A DNA stretch of 64,000 nucleotides from Siphonodentalium dalli (lineage: Eukaryota > Mollusca > Scaphopoda > Gadilida > Siphonodentaliidae): positions 181,572,011 through 181,636,010 of the forward strand of contig CP136064.1 of NCBI GenBank assembly GCA_032622095.1, read 5' to 3'. The translations under genes were made by a program, and so were the position numbers. Below are positions 44,899-57,222 of the stretch, one piece after another. How positions within the stretch are numbered: the stretch's first letter is position 1; the number at the start of each line of letters is the position of its first letter. The notes beneath the pieces are model-generated. The model was not told the DNA's origin, made no database searches, and saw only the letters and a program-made list of their open reading frames with translations.

Positions 44899-46087
44899 CC
44901 CTTTGAACCCGAACGGCCGGAAAACCGGCCGCAGCGTGAACCTCCAAATACCCCAGCGGCCGGTATACCGGCCGCTGGACCGGCCATATATCGACCGCCA
45001 CATGTTTGTTGTTTACATACATCGTCGCGGTCGTCTGCTTGTCCAATAATTATGTTTTTGTTAGTGTCTTGTTGCTATTGTGTTTAAGCACACAACATAA
45101 TGAATTATGAAGCCTAAAACATTTTTGGTAGACGAGGTGGTCCGGCAAATTTTGGAATCGGCGCGGAAGATTTCGATGATGATGACTACGCAATTTGTGA
45201 GTTAGAATGGGAGAACGAAAGCACAGCGACAATGGGAGAGATTCAGGCGTCAGTGGCTCCGGGAGCGGGTGGCGTTGTTTCAAGTAGAGATACGACAAGA
45301 TATCAATGTATGGGGTAGTTGATGTGTTGTGGAAGTGGGCGGAGCTTATGTCGAGGTAGGGCGTGGAAAGGGCGTGGCTTCATACCTGCAATTAATCACG
45401 GTGATGATAATGTCCATACGTTGAAAATGGACGCAAATTCGTTTGTTATTCGTAACTTACACCGAAAGAGAAGCCGGGACCAAAGAATGTACCAACTTCA
45501 ATAAGTATGAACAGTACACCCCAAGGTGGATTACTTCAATTTATTTCGGGATGATGCACTCTGGCATTTGATTTTCGACGAGACCGACCGAAACGCTCGT
45601 CACGTGATTTCGGAAAAACGTAACACGCGCCTAGGAAATGTCTAAAATGGGGCATAATACGATTGAATGCTCAGGGAAATTGTGTCATTGTGTCATTTGG
45701 TGTTAGCAACCGTTGCTACCATTAAACAAAAGTTTGGTTCACTCATCCGGCCAGATATATAACAAATTTCACAATAGGGCATGGGCTGCATCGAAAACGC
45801 CATTTCCTAGGGCTTAAATACGTCGATAAAAGCTACAATTGCATTTTATATTCAATTTCGGGTAGCTGCATAGCAACCGTTGCCAGGGAGTGATCGTGTG
45901 ACAATGTATCCCGGTCTTTAAATACTCAGTGGTCCATGGGGAACATACATGTAAAGTTTCAGATCTATGGCACCACTTAAACAGAACCCACACATTGCAC
46001 CTAAACAAAGTCTACAATAAATCAAAAATAACACTGGGAGCCCAGGGTCATGGTGTCGATCGTTGTGGGGAGCCAGGGTTCAAAGGG
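44899..46087. mobile_element. TTAA-flanked element with CCCTTTGAACCC ends (copy 2)
   Basis: TTAA at 44895-44898 and 46088-46091 flank 1189 bp whose ends are CCCTTTGAACCC and GGGTTCAAAGGG. Near the left end GCGGCCGGTATACCGGCCGC is a perfect palindrome (44955 region). The right end (TCGATCGTTGTGGGGAGCC) is the complement of the start of 15001-16124. A possible transposase remnant lies at 45107-45315. Confidence 0.85.
45107..45315 (+). pseudogene. Possible N-terminal remnant of a piggyBac-like transposase
   Basis: ATG at 45107 opens KPKTFLVDEVVRQILES; after a shift of frame near 45165 the sequence reads EDFDDDDYAICELEWENE and ends at TAG 45313-45315. PiggyBac-like transposases commonly begin with a short helix followed by an acidic Asp/Glu/Ser-rich stretch, and the location just inside CCC/TTAA termini fits. 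The DDD catalytic core is absent. The match is to composition and position only, so this is inference. Confidence 0.35.
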
Positions 46088-46425
46088 TTAAAGGGACCCA
46101 TGGCAAGGCCGTTGAAGATGTTGCATGTGAAATAATATAATGTTTATAAAACTTTGTAAAAAAAAAAAAAAATTATATCAACAAGTATAGATGGACTTTG
46201 TTCTAATTTTCATTATTAATAACTCTGCAATATTAATATTTATTTAACGCGATTTCGCATTTAGAAACATTTAATTAAATGTTATGTAAACATTACTGTA
46301 GCAGTAGTAATCTCCAATTAGTCCAATAAGATACCAAAGTTTAATAAAAAATTGACAGTAAACATTGAAAAATGTAAATTCTTTGAAAAATATTCTGAAA
46401 ATAATATTTAAACTAAAATATTTAA

Positions 46426-46901
46426 AGGTACTCAATCCGATCAGACGCTCCTAAATTAATATTTCTTTGGCTTCGGGGGGGGGGGGGTTAAAATATTTTA
46501 TTCGAGTCGAGGAAACCACCCATCAAAGCTCAGAGTGATCAGATATGGATTTTTGAAGTTTGTTATTTCTCGAGATGTGTAATAATATGTGGCCCAGAAA
46601 CACGTGGCCAAACGGAGGGTGTCGGACAAAATTGCGGATGAAGATGGATAACTCTAAAATCAAGTTGTAATACGGTCAAATTTCATGATACTTTAGTGAT
46701 AATATGGCCATATTTTGTTGAACAAAATGTTGATAAATAACAAGTTTTGGGAAATTTTATACCATAGTTGACAGTGGTTAGCATTATTCTGTTGCAAAAA
46801 TCGATTCTGATAACTAAAGCGTATTTTGAAGAAATGTTGTTGTTGCTGTTGTTGTTGTTGTATCTTGATGGTATGACGACCTCTTATCGGATTGAGTATC
46901 T
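46426..46901. mobile_element. TTAA-flanked family G element (copy 3)
   Basis: TTAA at 46422-46425 and 46902-46905; ends AGGTACTCAATCCG and CGGATTGAGTATCT. More diverged than copies 1 and 2, with a GTT trinucleotide tract at about 46839-46860. Confidence 0.8.
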
Positions 46902-46905
46902 TTAA

Positions 46906-48379
46906 TAAAATTACAACACTCTTTTGTCGGTAATTTTCTACCTTAGGGGCTTCTTCGGCCAGGCGATAATATGAACATGTATAAAAAGCACCGGTCTGAT
47001 AACTTATGACTGCTAAAAGCTGCTTACAGACATATTTTGTGTGCATTCACCCACTGCGAGTACCTATATATAGCTTGGTCCCTTTAATCAACATTTTTGA
47101 CATAAGGAACATTTTGTCTTTAAACTGTATCAAATGTTTCGGCCATCATGCTGGTATCTATCACTGACCAATTCGAGTAGATCATGCATGCATAATTCTG
47201 TATATATTGTATATGTCTTTCTTTATTTTCTGCTGTCCATCTTTTGTAAACAAAAAAAACTACATTTGTGTTTTCTCAATATCCAAATATTATATCTTGA
47301 ATCAGAGAATAAAAGCATATATTCTGTGTTGCATCTATATATAATCACTCACCGGATATCATTTGACTGTAATTTAAACCGTTTACATGCATATATTCTG
47401 GAATAAAACTAAACCTATCTATTGGCTGGCTTTCGTAAAGTTCCGCGATCAAAATGTACTATAAATAAACTAAATATATACTCATGTCTGCAATAAAATA
47501 TATATACACATATAGGAAAGGAGCAGAATAAGCCTAAACATAAATGGCCCTGAACATAGTCCTTTTGTCTACTTGTTATTGTTTATTTATTCGTTATGTG
47601 GTAAACTATAATGTGCGTGTCTTATATTCCTGTATGGGTACCGGTAGTGGAAAATATATAGTTAAGCCTAGCGTGAATTCAATATTTGAAACGTTATAAT
47701 CGGAGTTTAATACATCTATATTCCTCAAGATCAATATAAGGCTTATAAATACTAAAATTCGCAGAACCGATCCTCACACAAGCCTATATACACAGTTATA
47801 GGCATCTAGAGGGCTACATATACACAATTGCCTATATATAATTAATTTAAGTATAGGCCTATACCGCTATGTCATGTCGGACATGGAACCTCCGGCCCCA
47901 AAATCGAAGAGCCCATGATAATTTATCCAGAAGATCATTAACGCCACCGTGTAATATGTTTTTGAAAATATAATAACAGCTGGTCCACTGGGCGATTGCA
48001 TTATGGGTAATTAGGTATTCTCGTACCTGACTCAATCGTACCGATAGAGTCACGTAAAGGCTGAAATTGTAAACGTATCGCCACCGGTGTAATATGTTCT
48101 TGAAAATATAATAATGAAACCTGGTCCAATGGGAGATTGGATTATGGGTAATTAGGTAGTCTCGTTTAGTTTAGTAGAAAGGAAATAGTATTCAATTAAC
48201 CGATAGCCTGAAAATAATGTATAACCCAATGGGAGCCCCTGGGCCAAAGAAGTGAATTATGGGTACTTTTAATTGGAGTGCGCATGCCTGTTCTGTTGGA
48301 GTAATCGCGATCTTATATTTTCTGGTCATCAAGTCAAAATTGTATCGTATACAAAATGTGTTTGTACCGATGCATGTAT
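46906..48379. other. Intergenic AT-rich DNA
   Basis: No gene recognised. 47935-48180 contains relatives of the 31110-31570 repeat (GCCACCGGTGTAATATGTTC, TCGTACCGATAGAGTCACGT). Confidence 0.45.
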
Positions 48380-48450
48380 CGTGACTCGACTCGTTTTCGT
48401 GGTCATATAGGCCCTATATAACCTATGATCACGAAAACGAGCAGAGTCGC
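48380..48450. repeat. Short hairpin
   Basis: GACTCGACTCGTTTTCGTGG and TCATATAGG pair with CCTATGATCACGAAAACGAG and CAGAGTC around a 10-bp spacer. Confidence 0.7.
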
Positions 48451-49059
48451 GAAATCTTATAGAATTCCAGAATTCGTACATTCACTTTCAATAGTATATA
48501 TTCTCTGAATCTGCCGCGGAATTCCCTAAATTGTACTTTCATTTCCAATAGGATTCTCCGAATTTTCACTTTCACTTTTCATTTTTACCACGCAAAGCGA
48601 CCTATAGTAGTTGACACAGATATATGACACACTGGCTGAGTCCTTGACAAATAGTTTATATAGCATTGCTTCTTTCGTTTAATTAAAGCTCACCTCGTTA
48701 AAGCGAATGTCAATCGTATTTGTTTACAAATTGCATTGGGTGCGACGATTTTCAGTAGGTCCCTATTTGCGGAGATCACTTTGCGGAAGTCCCCGAATTC
48801 TCGCGAAGATCCCCTAAAATGGGCGATATATGTAGATTTTAATGACGGAACGGGTGCGTATATGTCAATTGATACGTATTTTAAACAAATAACGACACGA
48901 TCATCATAATAGAGGTCTGTTCTATTAATTATATATGCGCCGAGTTCACTTGGTGCAAATCAAACGGCGATAAATATTCTCGTGTGCCAGAAGGACTCCT
49001 TAAAGTTGTGAATAAGATGAAGAATATTTATTAGATGTTATTTATTGAGTCAATCAAAT

Positions 49060-49064
49060 AATAT

Positions 49065-49142
<78 letters not shown>
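49060..49142. repeat. TA microsatellite
   Basis: About 80 bp of uninterrupted TA dinucleotides. It borders the foldback 49144-49302 on its left. Confidence 0.9.
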
Positions 49143-49143
<1 letters not shown>

Positions 49144-49145
<2 letters not shown>

Positions 49146-49302
49146 GATATCCACACTTTTTCAGTGGATATGGGTTATATCTCATGAGTGATGACAAAAC
49201 ATTGAATTTCCACGAGTGGCTTTAGCCACGAGTGGAAATTCAAATGTTTTGTCATCACGAATGAGATTTAACCCATATCCACTGAAAAAGTGTGGATATT
49301 CT
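49144..49302. mobile_element. Foldback element, about 159 bp
   Basis: AGGATATCCACACTTTTTCA, then TGTTTTGTCATCAC-type sequence and GAATTTCCACGAGTGG are followed by their complements, ending TGAAAAAGTGTGGATATTCT. The loop is only a few bases (CTTTAGCC). It inserted at the edge of a TA tract, which hides any TA duplication. Confidence 0.8.
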
Positions 49303-49664
49303 GTTTATTATATACTTTAATTACTTGCCTATGGCCCCCCCCAATGAATGTCAATACATCAGAAATTTCAAGCTGACACATTACGCCCAAAAAAATAGTC
49401 CCATATTTAAAACACTCAAAAAGTATAGATTTTGTATTTATTATATACTTTCGTTACTTGCCGATGGCCCCCAATGAATGTCAGTACATGATGTGTGCAG
49501 GAAATCATTCACTATGAAGCATAACCTGACTATACACACATGAGGATCCATACAGCGCAATAATACCAGTGATATATCGATATCTCACTAGTGGGATATC
49601 ACTTATATCTCACTGCTAAAACCTTATAATTCATGGGCAAGTATATAATAAATATATATATCTA

Positions 49665-50557
49665 TCTATTATATATTTTGGAAGATCTGTCTGTGTGTGT
49701 GGTGTGTGTGGGGGTGTGTGTGAGGGTGTGTGTGTTCGCGATTAACTTGAAAACGTCCGACCCGATTTCGATGAAACTTCGTATGTGAGGATACTATCGG
49801 TCGGGAAGTGGCATAGGCATATTAATTTTCAGATCCGAGGTCAACTTTTCACGTGCCGAGGTCAAATGTGTTTTTACGCTGTGTTGCGGGACTTTCATTT
49901 GAGTTCGGTGCTTACAAATCGATTCGAAACAGCGCGAATAATAAAATGCCAGTCATAATAATGACACTGTGAGAATCTTTCGTGTTTCCTTTTTCCAACG
50001 ATATATAATGTGTATGTATCCGTTTTAGTTATCTGCCTCAATTATCAAGAAGAAGTGGTACTATCTTCCATCAAGATAAAAACAATGCGTAACTTCTATG
50101 ACGTCGTTAGGGGTCATAACGTTAGATCACGTTAACGCTTAACCGGCCGATGCATTTGCTGTTTCAGACCGTCTTGGCGATATCTCGGGCACCGATGGTA
50201 ATTTATCTTTACGTTGAAACTTGATAATTAAGATGCATTTGACTGTTTCAGACGTCTTGGCGATATCTCGGGCACCGATGGTAATTTATCTTTACGTTGA
50301 AACTTGATAATTAATGAGCGTGTGTATATGAGGCGCGTTTATATACTTGAGTGGAAATCAAATCGAGTTAAACTGGCGGATTTTTACGGACGAAATTTTA
50401 TGCATAGGTATCTCGGTATCCGCTGGGCCGATTTCCCGGTATCCGCTGGGCCGATTTCCACCATTTTTGGGGTGTTGGTGTTTGACCCCACCTGACCTTG
50501 ACCTTCAAAATGGTCAATTCAAGGTCAAAGTCCGGACGAAGTCGGGTCACCTTCTAG
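49665..50557 (+). mobile_element. Helitron-like second family (copy 3)
   Basis: Head TCTATTATATATTTTGGAAG at 49665, (GTGTG)n tract, GATTTCGATGAAACTTCG; tail hairpin TCCGGACGAAGTCGGGT, CACCTT and CTAG ending at 50557. Between about 49870 and 50140 the sequence is unrelated to the 28771 copy. An 83-bp direct duplication lies at 50149-50314. Followed by (TA)n and (GA)n. Confidence 0.7.
50149..50314 (+). repeat. Tandem duplication of about 83 bp
   Basis: GGCGATATCTCGGGCACCGA and GGTAATTTATCTTTACGTTG occur twice, at about 50174-50228 and 50258-50314, nearly identical, so the duplication is recent. The second half matches 43690-43725. Confidence 0.8.

Positions 50558-50600
<43 letters not shown>
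50555..50600. repeat. TA then GA microsatellites
   Basis: About nine TA units and then about twelve GA units directly follow the Helitron 3' end. Confidence 0.85.
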
Positions 50601-50658
50601 GTACGATTTTTCACGAGGTGAATCGCGACGCGATCAGGCGTACAGGCGATCAGGCGTA

Positions 50659-53600
50659 GGGGAGACCCGGGCAAAGCGGATCACGTAAGGGTTTCTTGTA
50701 CAAAATGCAACCGGCAATCAGAATTATTAGCACTGTCAGTTTCTAATCATGATGGCATAACATTTGACGGACGATGCATTAAGATACATCTATTAGTGCA
50801 GCGGCCAAATCGAAAAAGAGCTCTAGTTTTCGAGATACCCCTACCCACGGTAGAACAAGTTAAAACTAACTTTTTTTTAAGGAGGTTGAAGGATACCCAC
50901 CAGTGACTTTTCCCAGAAATTAACGATTTTGGTAAAGTGAGCCCTGCGGCTATGTCCTAAGTTATTTGCCCACATTGTTTGTGTTAAAATGACTACAGCG
51001 TACCATATTTGTACCTGATATGCAAGAAGTGTTGGTTAATTTGTATTTTCGTGCCATTTGGAACCGAAACATTTATTTTTTGTTGAAAAATCACTCTTTT
51101 TCAAAACAATTATATTTTTCGAACATTATCATTCAAACGTATATTGCAATAATATTGAAATATTTAGGTCATATGGTGTAGTAGTTATCTGCCAAGCATA
51201 TGAAGAAAGAAGTTAACAACAATTTTGAACGGTTTGCGAGATATTGGATTTTAGCTACCCCTCCCCCAAACACGTTTTTGGTCGAAAATAATACATATTT
51301 TTGATAATGTCATTACAAACAGTTTTGAATTGATCTGAATGGGACCCAATATGAATATTGTACTGAAAGTGTTGTCCAGAGATGCCGTTTAATCGATTAC
51401 AGATGTGTTCAGGCTTTCATACCCCCAGTTACAACAACAACAATTATTTTATTGATAACAGTTAATTTTGCATGCATTAACATCGATGTTAAGTACTAAA
51501 ACCTTTATTATAAACAGCGTGACCAACTATATAACATATGGCTCAGTAGTTATCTTGACAACACAAGTAGAAAGAATTTGGCAGAAATTGAAAAATAACG
51601 GAATAGGTGGTGGCTATTGTCAAATCGACGATTAGCGATACCCTCCAGTGACTTTTTTGCTGAAAAATCGCACTTTTTCACAAAAATATTATTTTTCGAA
51701 CATTATCATTCAAATGGATATTGTTATAATGCCCAAATATTTAATTCCTATGGTGATGCAGTTATTTGCCAAGCATATGCAGAAAGAAGTTAACAGAAAT
51801 TTAGAACAATTTGCGAAATAATGGATTTTAGCTACACCTCCCCCAAACACGTTTTGGTCGAAATATTACATATTTTGGTTCAGAACTTTACCAAACTTCC
51901 CAATTGATCATACTGGGACCCAACATAATTCTTTTGCTGAAAATTGAGCACGGGGACATTGCTTAAGTGATTAAAGACGTGTTCAGGCTTCCAGACCCCA
52001 AATTACAACAACAACAACGCATTTTATTTGCTATTACATACAATAAGTGTCGCATATCAATCAACCAATCAATAGTTTATTCTCAAAAAAACAATAATGG
52101 TATACAGAGATTACAATAATTTGACAGCTGGAGAACCCAGCATGTCCGATGTATAGATGCACAAGTACTCCATTCGCGTTTAAGATTGAAATGCAGTAGT
52201 TTGAACTATGGCCAATTGAGTAATCACATTAAAACGTCCCCTCTCTGTCATTGTGGCAAATAGAAAAAGCATATCATTACTTTTTGGTATACAGTGGTCC
52301 TAAGACTGAACTTCTATGCGCCATACTGAATGTAATTTGATCAGAAATACTCTTTTTATGTACAGCAATTCAGTCAGCGCGAAAATATTAAAATAGTTGA
52401 CGGGGTTCAGACATTTATCTCGAAAACAAAGCGATTTCCATAATGCTGCCATTTGTTAAAACTTCGTGAAAAGCATTGAAACCCTGCTGAGCGCGAAATT
52501 TACCACCTCCAGATCGTCTGCAATCTCACGGCGACGGGCGTATCAATGACGAAAACAACATTATCTGTGTAGCATTCCGTCCAATCAGCTCCAACGAAAC
52601 TATGTGTATATCATTGTATCCAATCAGTTCCAACTGGATTACATCCTAATTTTCCCCATACAGTCTGCCTCCCAGATAAATTGTTTACTCCGGATAGAAC
52701 TACCACATACTTATATATCGCATAGTTTCGGCCACAATATATGTTGATATTGAATTCATAATCCCTTCAGTACATGATGTGTTCACGACCTCAAATAGGG
52801 TAGGGGTACATACAACAGTGAACATTTGCCAGCCGCTTGTTGTGGAGTGCCACATGATGCAGACTTTCTGGAACCAACACATATGTATATTCTGATAAAA
52901 ACTAACCTTTGGTCAAGCCCTCAATTAATATTGGGGTCATATCATTTAACCATGTGGTGTCTTCCAAGACTTCAAATAAAGTAGGGGTCCTCAAAAATAT
53001 TCCTTTCTTATTTTCCAGTCACTTTTCGTTAAGTGCTCATTCTTTCAGAACCCAAATCCATATATCTACATTGTTTACGTCGTTGTACAATTAACTCGCC
53101 ATTGTCCATACACGCAGTCAATGATGATATCGTTCAAATCCGTGGTGTGTTCTAGTCTTCAAATTAATTGGGAAGGGGGTAATACAAACATTGAAAAATC
53201 GTATTATTTATTTTTCAGTCGCTTTTTGTAAAGTGTCCCTGACTGTCGGGTATTAACCCATCTATAACAATTGTGTATTTCTTTATAGAATAGCCATTTG
53301 TCCATATCGTCGTTTGACCATGAGGGCACATCCATTCAGTTCGTGGTAGGTTCAATGGTTTACATGGGGTAGGGGTCCCTTAAAATTCGCCTTCATCGTT
53401 TGCCATCTGCTTTGTGTAAGGTGCCACGGTGTTCTCGCGAACGGCGGGCTCGCGAGACCTTTGCCATTCGGCCACAATCTCGGGTAATATGGATAGCTTA
53501 TGCCTTGAGCTAGTGTTGTGTTCAAGACTTCAGATAGGGATGGACTCGCCTGAGGGTAAAATGTAGCCCTTTCATTTGCTGACCATTTGTTGTAAAGTGC

Positions 53601-56600
53601 CATAGGCTATCGGGAACCATCTCATCCACAACAGATTCGTATTGCCAGATAATAATCCCATTTGTCCACAACTTCAGTTAACATTGAGAGAATATCATTT
53701 TGTTAATACTTCAAGTTGGATAATGGGGTCCTCAAGACATAGAAAATTCGCCTTCTTGTTTGCCAGCCGCTTTTTTAAAAGTGTTCCAGGATTTCGAGGG
53801 AACCAAATCACCCATATATCAATTAATAATTCCATGACAGCAATACCTTTCGATCACACACTCAGCTAAGTATGAGAGAATATAACTTCAGTTCATGCTC
53901 TGATCAAGATATTAAATGGGTTAATGGGGTCCCCCCCCCCCCCCCAAAACAGTGAATATTCGCCTTTCTCTTTCATCAGCAACATTTTGTAAAGTGACCC
54001 AGACATTCAAGATCCTGATTCCTGGTATACTATACTCTTTATATAGCGTCCATTTCTCTACACACGCAGTTGATAATGGGAGAACATCCTTTCGGTTCAT
54101 TGTGTGTCCCAAGACTGCAAATGGGGTAGTGCGGCCCAACACATTACATTTCGTATTTGCCAGCCGCCTTTTGTAAAGTGTTCCAGGATTTCGATAACAA
54201 AACCACCCATACAAATTTAAATAATACATGAGAGCATATATATTCGGTTCAGTGTGTGCTAAAGAGTTTAGAAGGGTTATGGGTACCCAAAACAGTGAGA
54301 TTTCGCCTTCTCTTTGCTAGCCACTTTTTGTAAAGTGCCCCAGATATTGGGAAGCCAGCCAACCCACCCATCGTGCAATGAAGAGGTATATTTCCTGAAT
54401 TACATACCATTTGTCCACACCCCAGTTAATATTGAGAACATGTCCATCCATTAGTGTGTTTAAGACTTTAAATGGGGTAGGATGCTCAAAGAAAATATTC
54501 AGCTTTGGTTTTTGCCAGCCGCCTGTTGTAAAGTACCCTAGGATTTTGGGAACCAAACTACCCATATAACATGTATATTCCCTGATAGCACTACTTTTCG
54601 TTCACATTGATTTAATAATAAAAGCATGAATATTCGGCGCATGGTGTGTTCAAGAGTTTAAATGGGCATATAAAGGGGTCCCACAAAACTAAAATATTCG
54701 CCTTTGGAGTTTGCCATCCGATTTTCGTAAAGTGCTAAAGGCTTTCGGGATCCAACCAACCCATCCATCAACACCATGTATGCGCCCCGATATTACTATT
54801 GTTGCCCACATCCTCATTTAATATTTACAGCAATCATTTCAGTTCGTGAGTTGTTCAACTTTAACACTTCAATTGTGTAGGGGGTCCTAAAACAGCAAAT
54901 TCGTCTTTCTTATTTATCAGCCACTTTGTGTAAAGCGACACATGCACAACCCATCCATACAAATTATGTATTCTCTGGTAGAACTACATTCCCGTCACAC
55001 TCTCGGTTAATATTGAGAATTAGATATCATATAGCTTAAATTCGATCGTATTGCGTTGAAGTCTTTAAATTGGGTAGAGTGTTCTTGAAAAATATAGCAA
55101 ATTCGCCCTTCATATTTGCCAAGCAAAGTGCCACACTGTTTCGGGAACAAATCCATCCATAAACATTGTATATTTCCATATGTAATTGTCCTTTATAATT
55201 ACATGATTCTTAATACTGAGATAATATTTTGTTCAGTTCGTGGTGTGTTCAGGGCGTCTAATAGGGCGGGGGAGCAACAATGATTTTGTTCTGTATGATT
55301 ATGTTAGTCTATATTAAGTGTCGTTTAGAACAAATACTTCAGTTACTCAAAGTCGATATGTGTTATAATATAAAAATTACATATCATAAATAAAATATTG
55401 TGTTGTTGTTGTAACTGGTGGTTTAATTGGAAACCTGAGGTCATCTAAAACCAGGCTCGCGGTGTCTACGGATCAGGTTTTCATCACACGAATAATGATT
55501 AGATGCTCATTAGAATAATTTAGAAAGGTCTGTCTTGTTATCATAAATAATTAGTTTTTCTACCAAATCGCGTCCGGGGGAGCGGTCCTAATTCCAATAT
55601 CTTGAAAACCGTTGACAATTTCTGTCAAATTCTTTCTACTTGTGATGTCCAGATAACTACTAAGCCATATGAATTATATATTTGGTCACGTATTGTTTAT
55701 AACAAAGGTTTTAGTACTTAACATCGATGTTAATGCATGCAAAATTAACTGTTATCAATAAAATAATTGTTGTTGTTGTAACTGGGGGTCTGAAAGCCTG
55801 AACACATCTGTAATCGATTAAACGGCATATCTTGTCAACACGTTCAGTACAAGATTCATATTGGGTCCCATTCAGATCAATTCGAAAATGTTTGTAATGT
55901 CATTATCAAAAATATGTATTTTTTTCGACCAAAAACGTGTTAGGGGGAGGGGTAGCTAAAATCCAATATCTCGCAAACCGTTCAAAATTTTTGTTAACTT
56001 CTTTCTTCATATGCTTGGCAGATAACTACTACACCATATGGACTAAATATGTCAATATTATTGCAATATCCGTTTGAATGATAATGTTCGAAAAATATAA
56101 TTGTTTTGAAAAAGAGCGATTTTTCAACAAAAAATAAATGTTTCGGCTCCAAATGGCACGAAAATAAAAATTAACCAACACTTCTTGCATATCAGGTACA
56201 TATATGGTATGCTGTAGTCATTTTGACGCCTACAACGTGGGCTAATAACTTTGGATATAGCCGCAGGGCTCACTTTACCAAAATCGTTAATTTCTGGGAA
56301 AAGTCACTGGTGGGTATCGTTCATCGTCGATTTGAGTATAGCCACCACCAATTCCGTTATTTTTCACTATCATTTTCGTCTACAGTATATATTTATCCTT
56401 AAAAAAAAGTTGGTTTTAACTTGTTCTACCGTGGGTAGGGGTACCCGACCACTTTTGGCGTTTGGCCGCTGTACTATATTGGTTGTGTTGCTATGGTGAT
56501 TTTTAATTTTGATCCGATTTGCCCGGCCGTTGGGCAAATCGGATCACCACATCGGGCAAAGCGGGTCAGCAAACGAATCCTTCTGAAAATGCAATAATTT

Positions 56601-57222
56601 TCAACTATTCATATGCTTTTTAGTTTTATTTATTACAATAATACATATTTATCCCAAATAATTAATACCGCGTGTTTTCAAACGCTCAAGTTTCCCAATT
56701 ATGGTCATGCTCCGACAAGGCACGCGTTTTGTCGATACAACGGACTAAAATTGTCCAATTCACTTAATCTACGCATGTGTACCGGAAGTTAGTCATGTTA
56801 TGAATGATCCGCTTTGCCCTATCCGCTTTGCCCAGATCAAATCTTTTTACAGTCCGGCGTATTACGCGCGTGTCCTATCAAATATAGCAAATTGACATAT
56901 TGTCTTATTCCACATATATATTGCCTATAAGACACCGACAACATTTATTCGGGTAGATGGGTATGTGACCATCGATCTGCGCAATAGATATGCGCAAACG
57001 CACAATAATTACAATTTGGTAAAATCGTAAAATGTCGACGAAAATGTTCTAATGGGCTACACAATTTTAGTATACCTAGTTCTCTGTGGAAATGTATAAA
57101 AACTAACCAAACATAAAACTATCTTATTATAAAATACTGATAGAATCGGAATAATTTGCCAGTATTGAAATAATAAAGGTGATCGGCTTTGCCCGGGCGA
57201 TCCGCTTTGCCCGGGTCTCCCC
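50659..57222. mobile_element. 6.56-kb TA-flanked foldback element with CGGATC subterminal repeats
   Basis: TA at 50657-50658 and 57223-57224 flank ends GGGGAGACCCGGGCAAAGCG (+GATC) and the exact complement. The motif ATCCGCTTTGCCC or close variants recurs in the right subterminal region (about 56516-56570, 56808-56840, 57182-57215), like multiple transposase-binding sites. Inside, long inverted arms run about 50795-51760 and 55560-56475 (CCACCAGTGACTTTTCCCAG / CTGGGAAAAGTCACTGGTGG; ACATCGATGTTAAGTACTAA / complement). Between the arms is a satellite-like array. The joined flanks (CAGGCG-TA-CAGGTGTAC) restore a repeated CAGGCGTACAGGCG motif, which supports the boundaries. No transposase was recognised. 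Confidence 0.75.
52660..55280. repeat. About 190-bp satellite-like tandem repeat, about 13 units
   Basis: The marker TTTTGTAAAGTG and variants recur at about 52840, 53037, 53228, 53415, 53590, 53774, 53987, 54170, 54328, 54526, 54725, 54927 and 55125. They are followed by a CCCATCCATA-like phrase and, later in the unit, GTGTGTTCAAGACTTCAAAT and GGGGTAGGGGTCC. Units are strongly diverged. ORFs in it are chance. Confidence 0.75.

Noticed and set aside
45319-45504. 61-codon ORF downstream of the acidic transposase-like stretch
   Set aside because: No recognisable transposase core motif; kept only as part of the eroded element.
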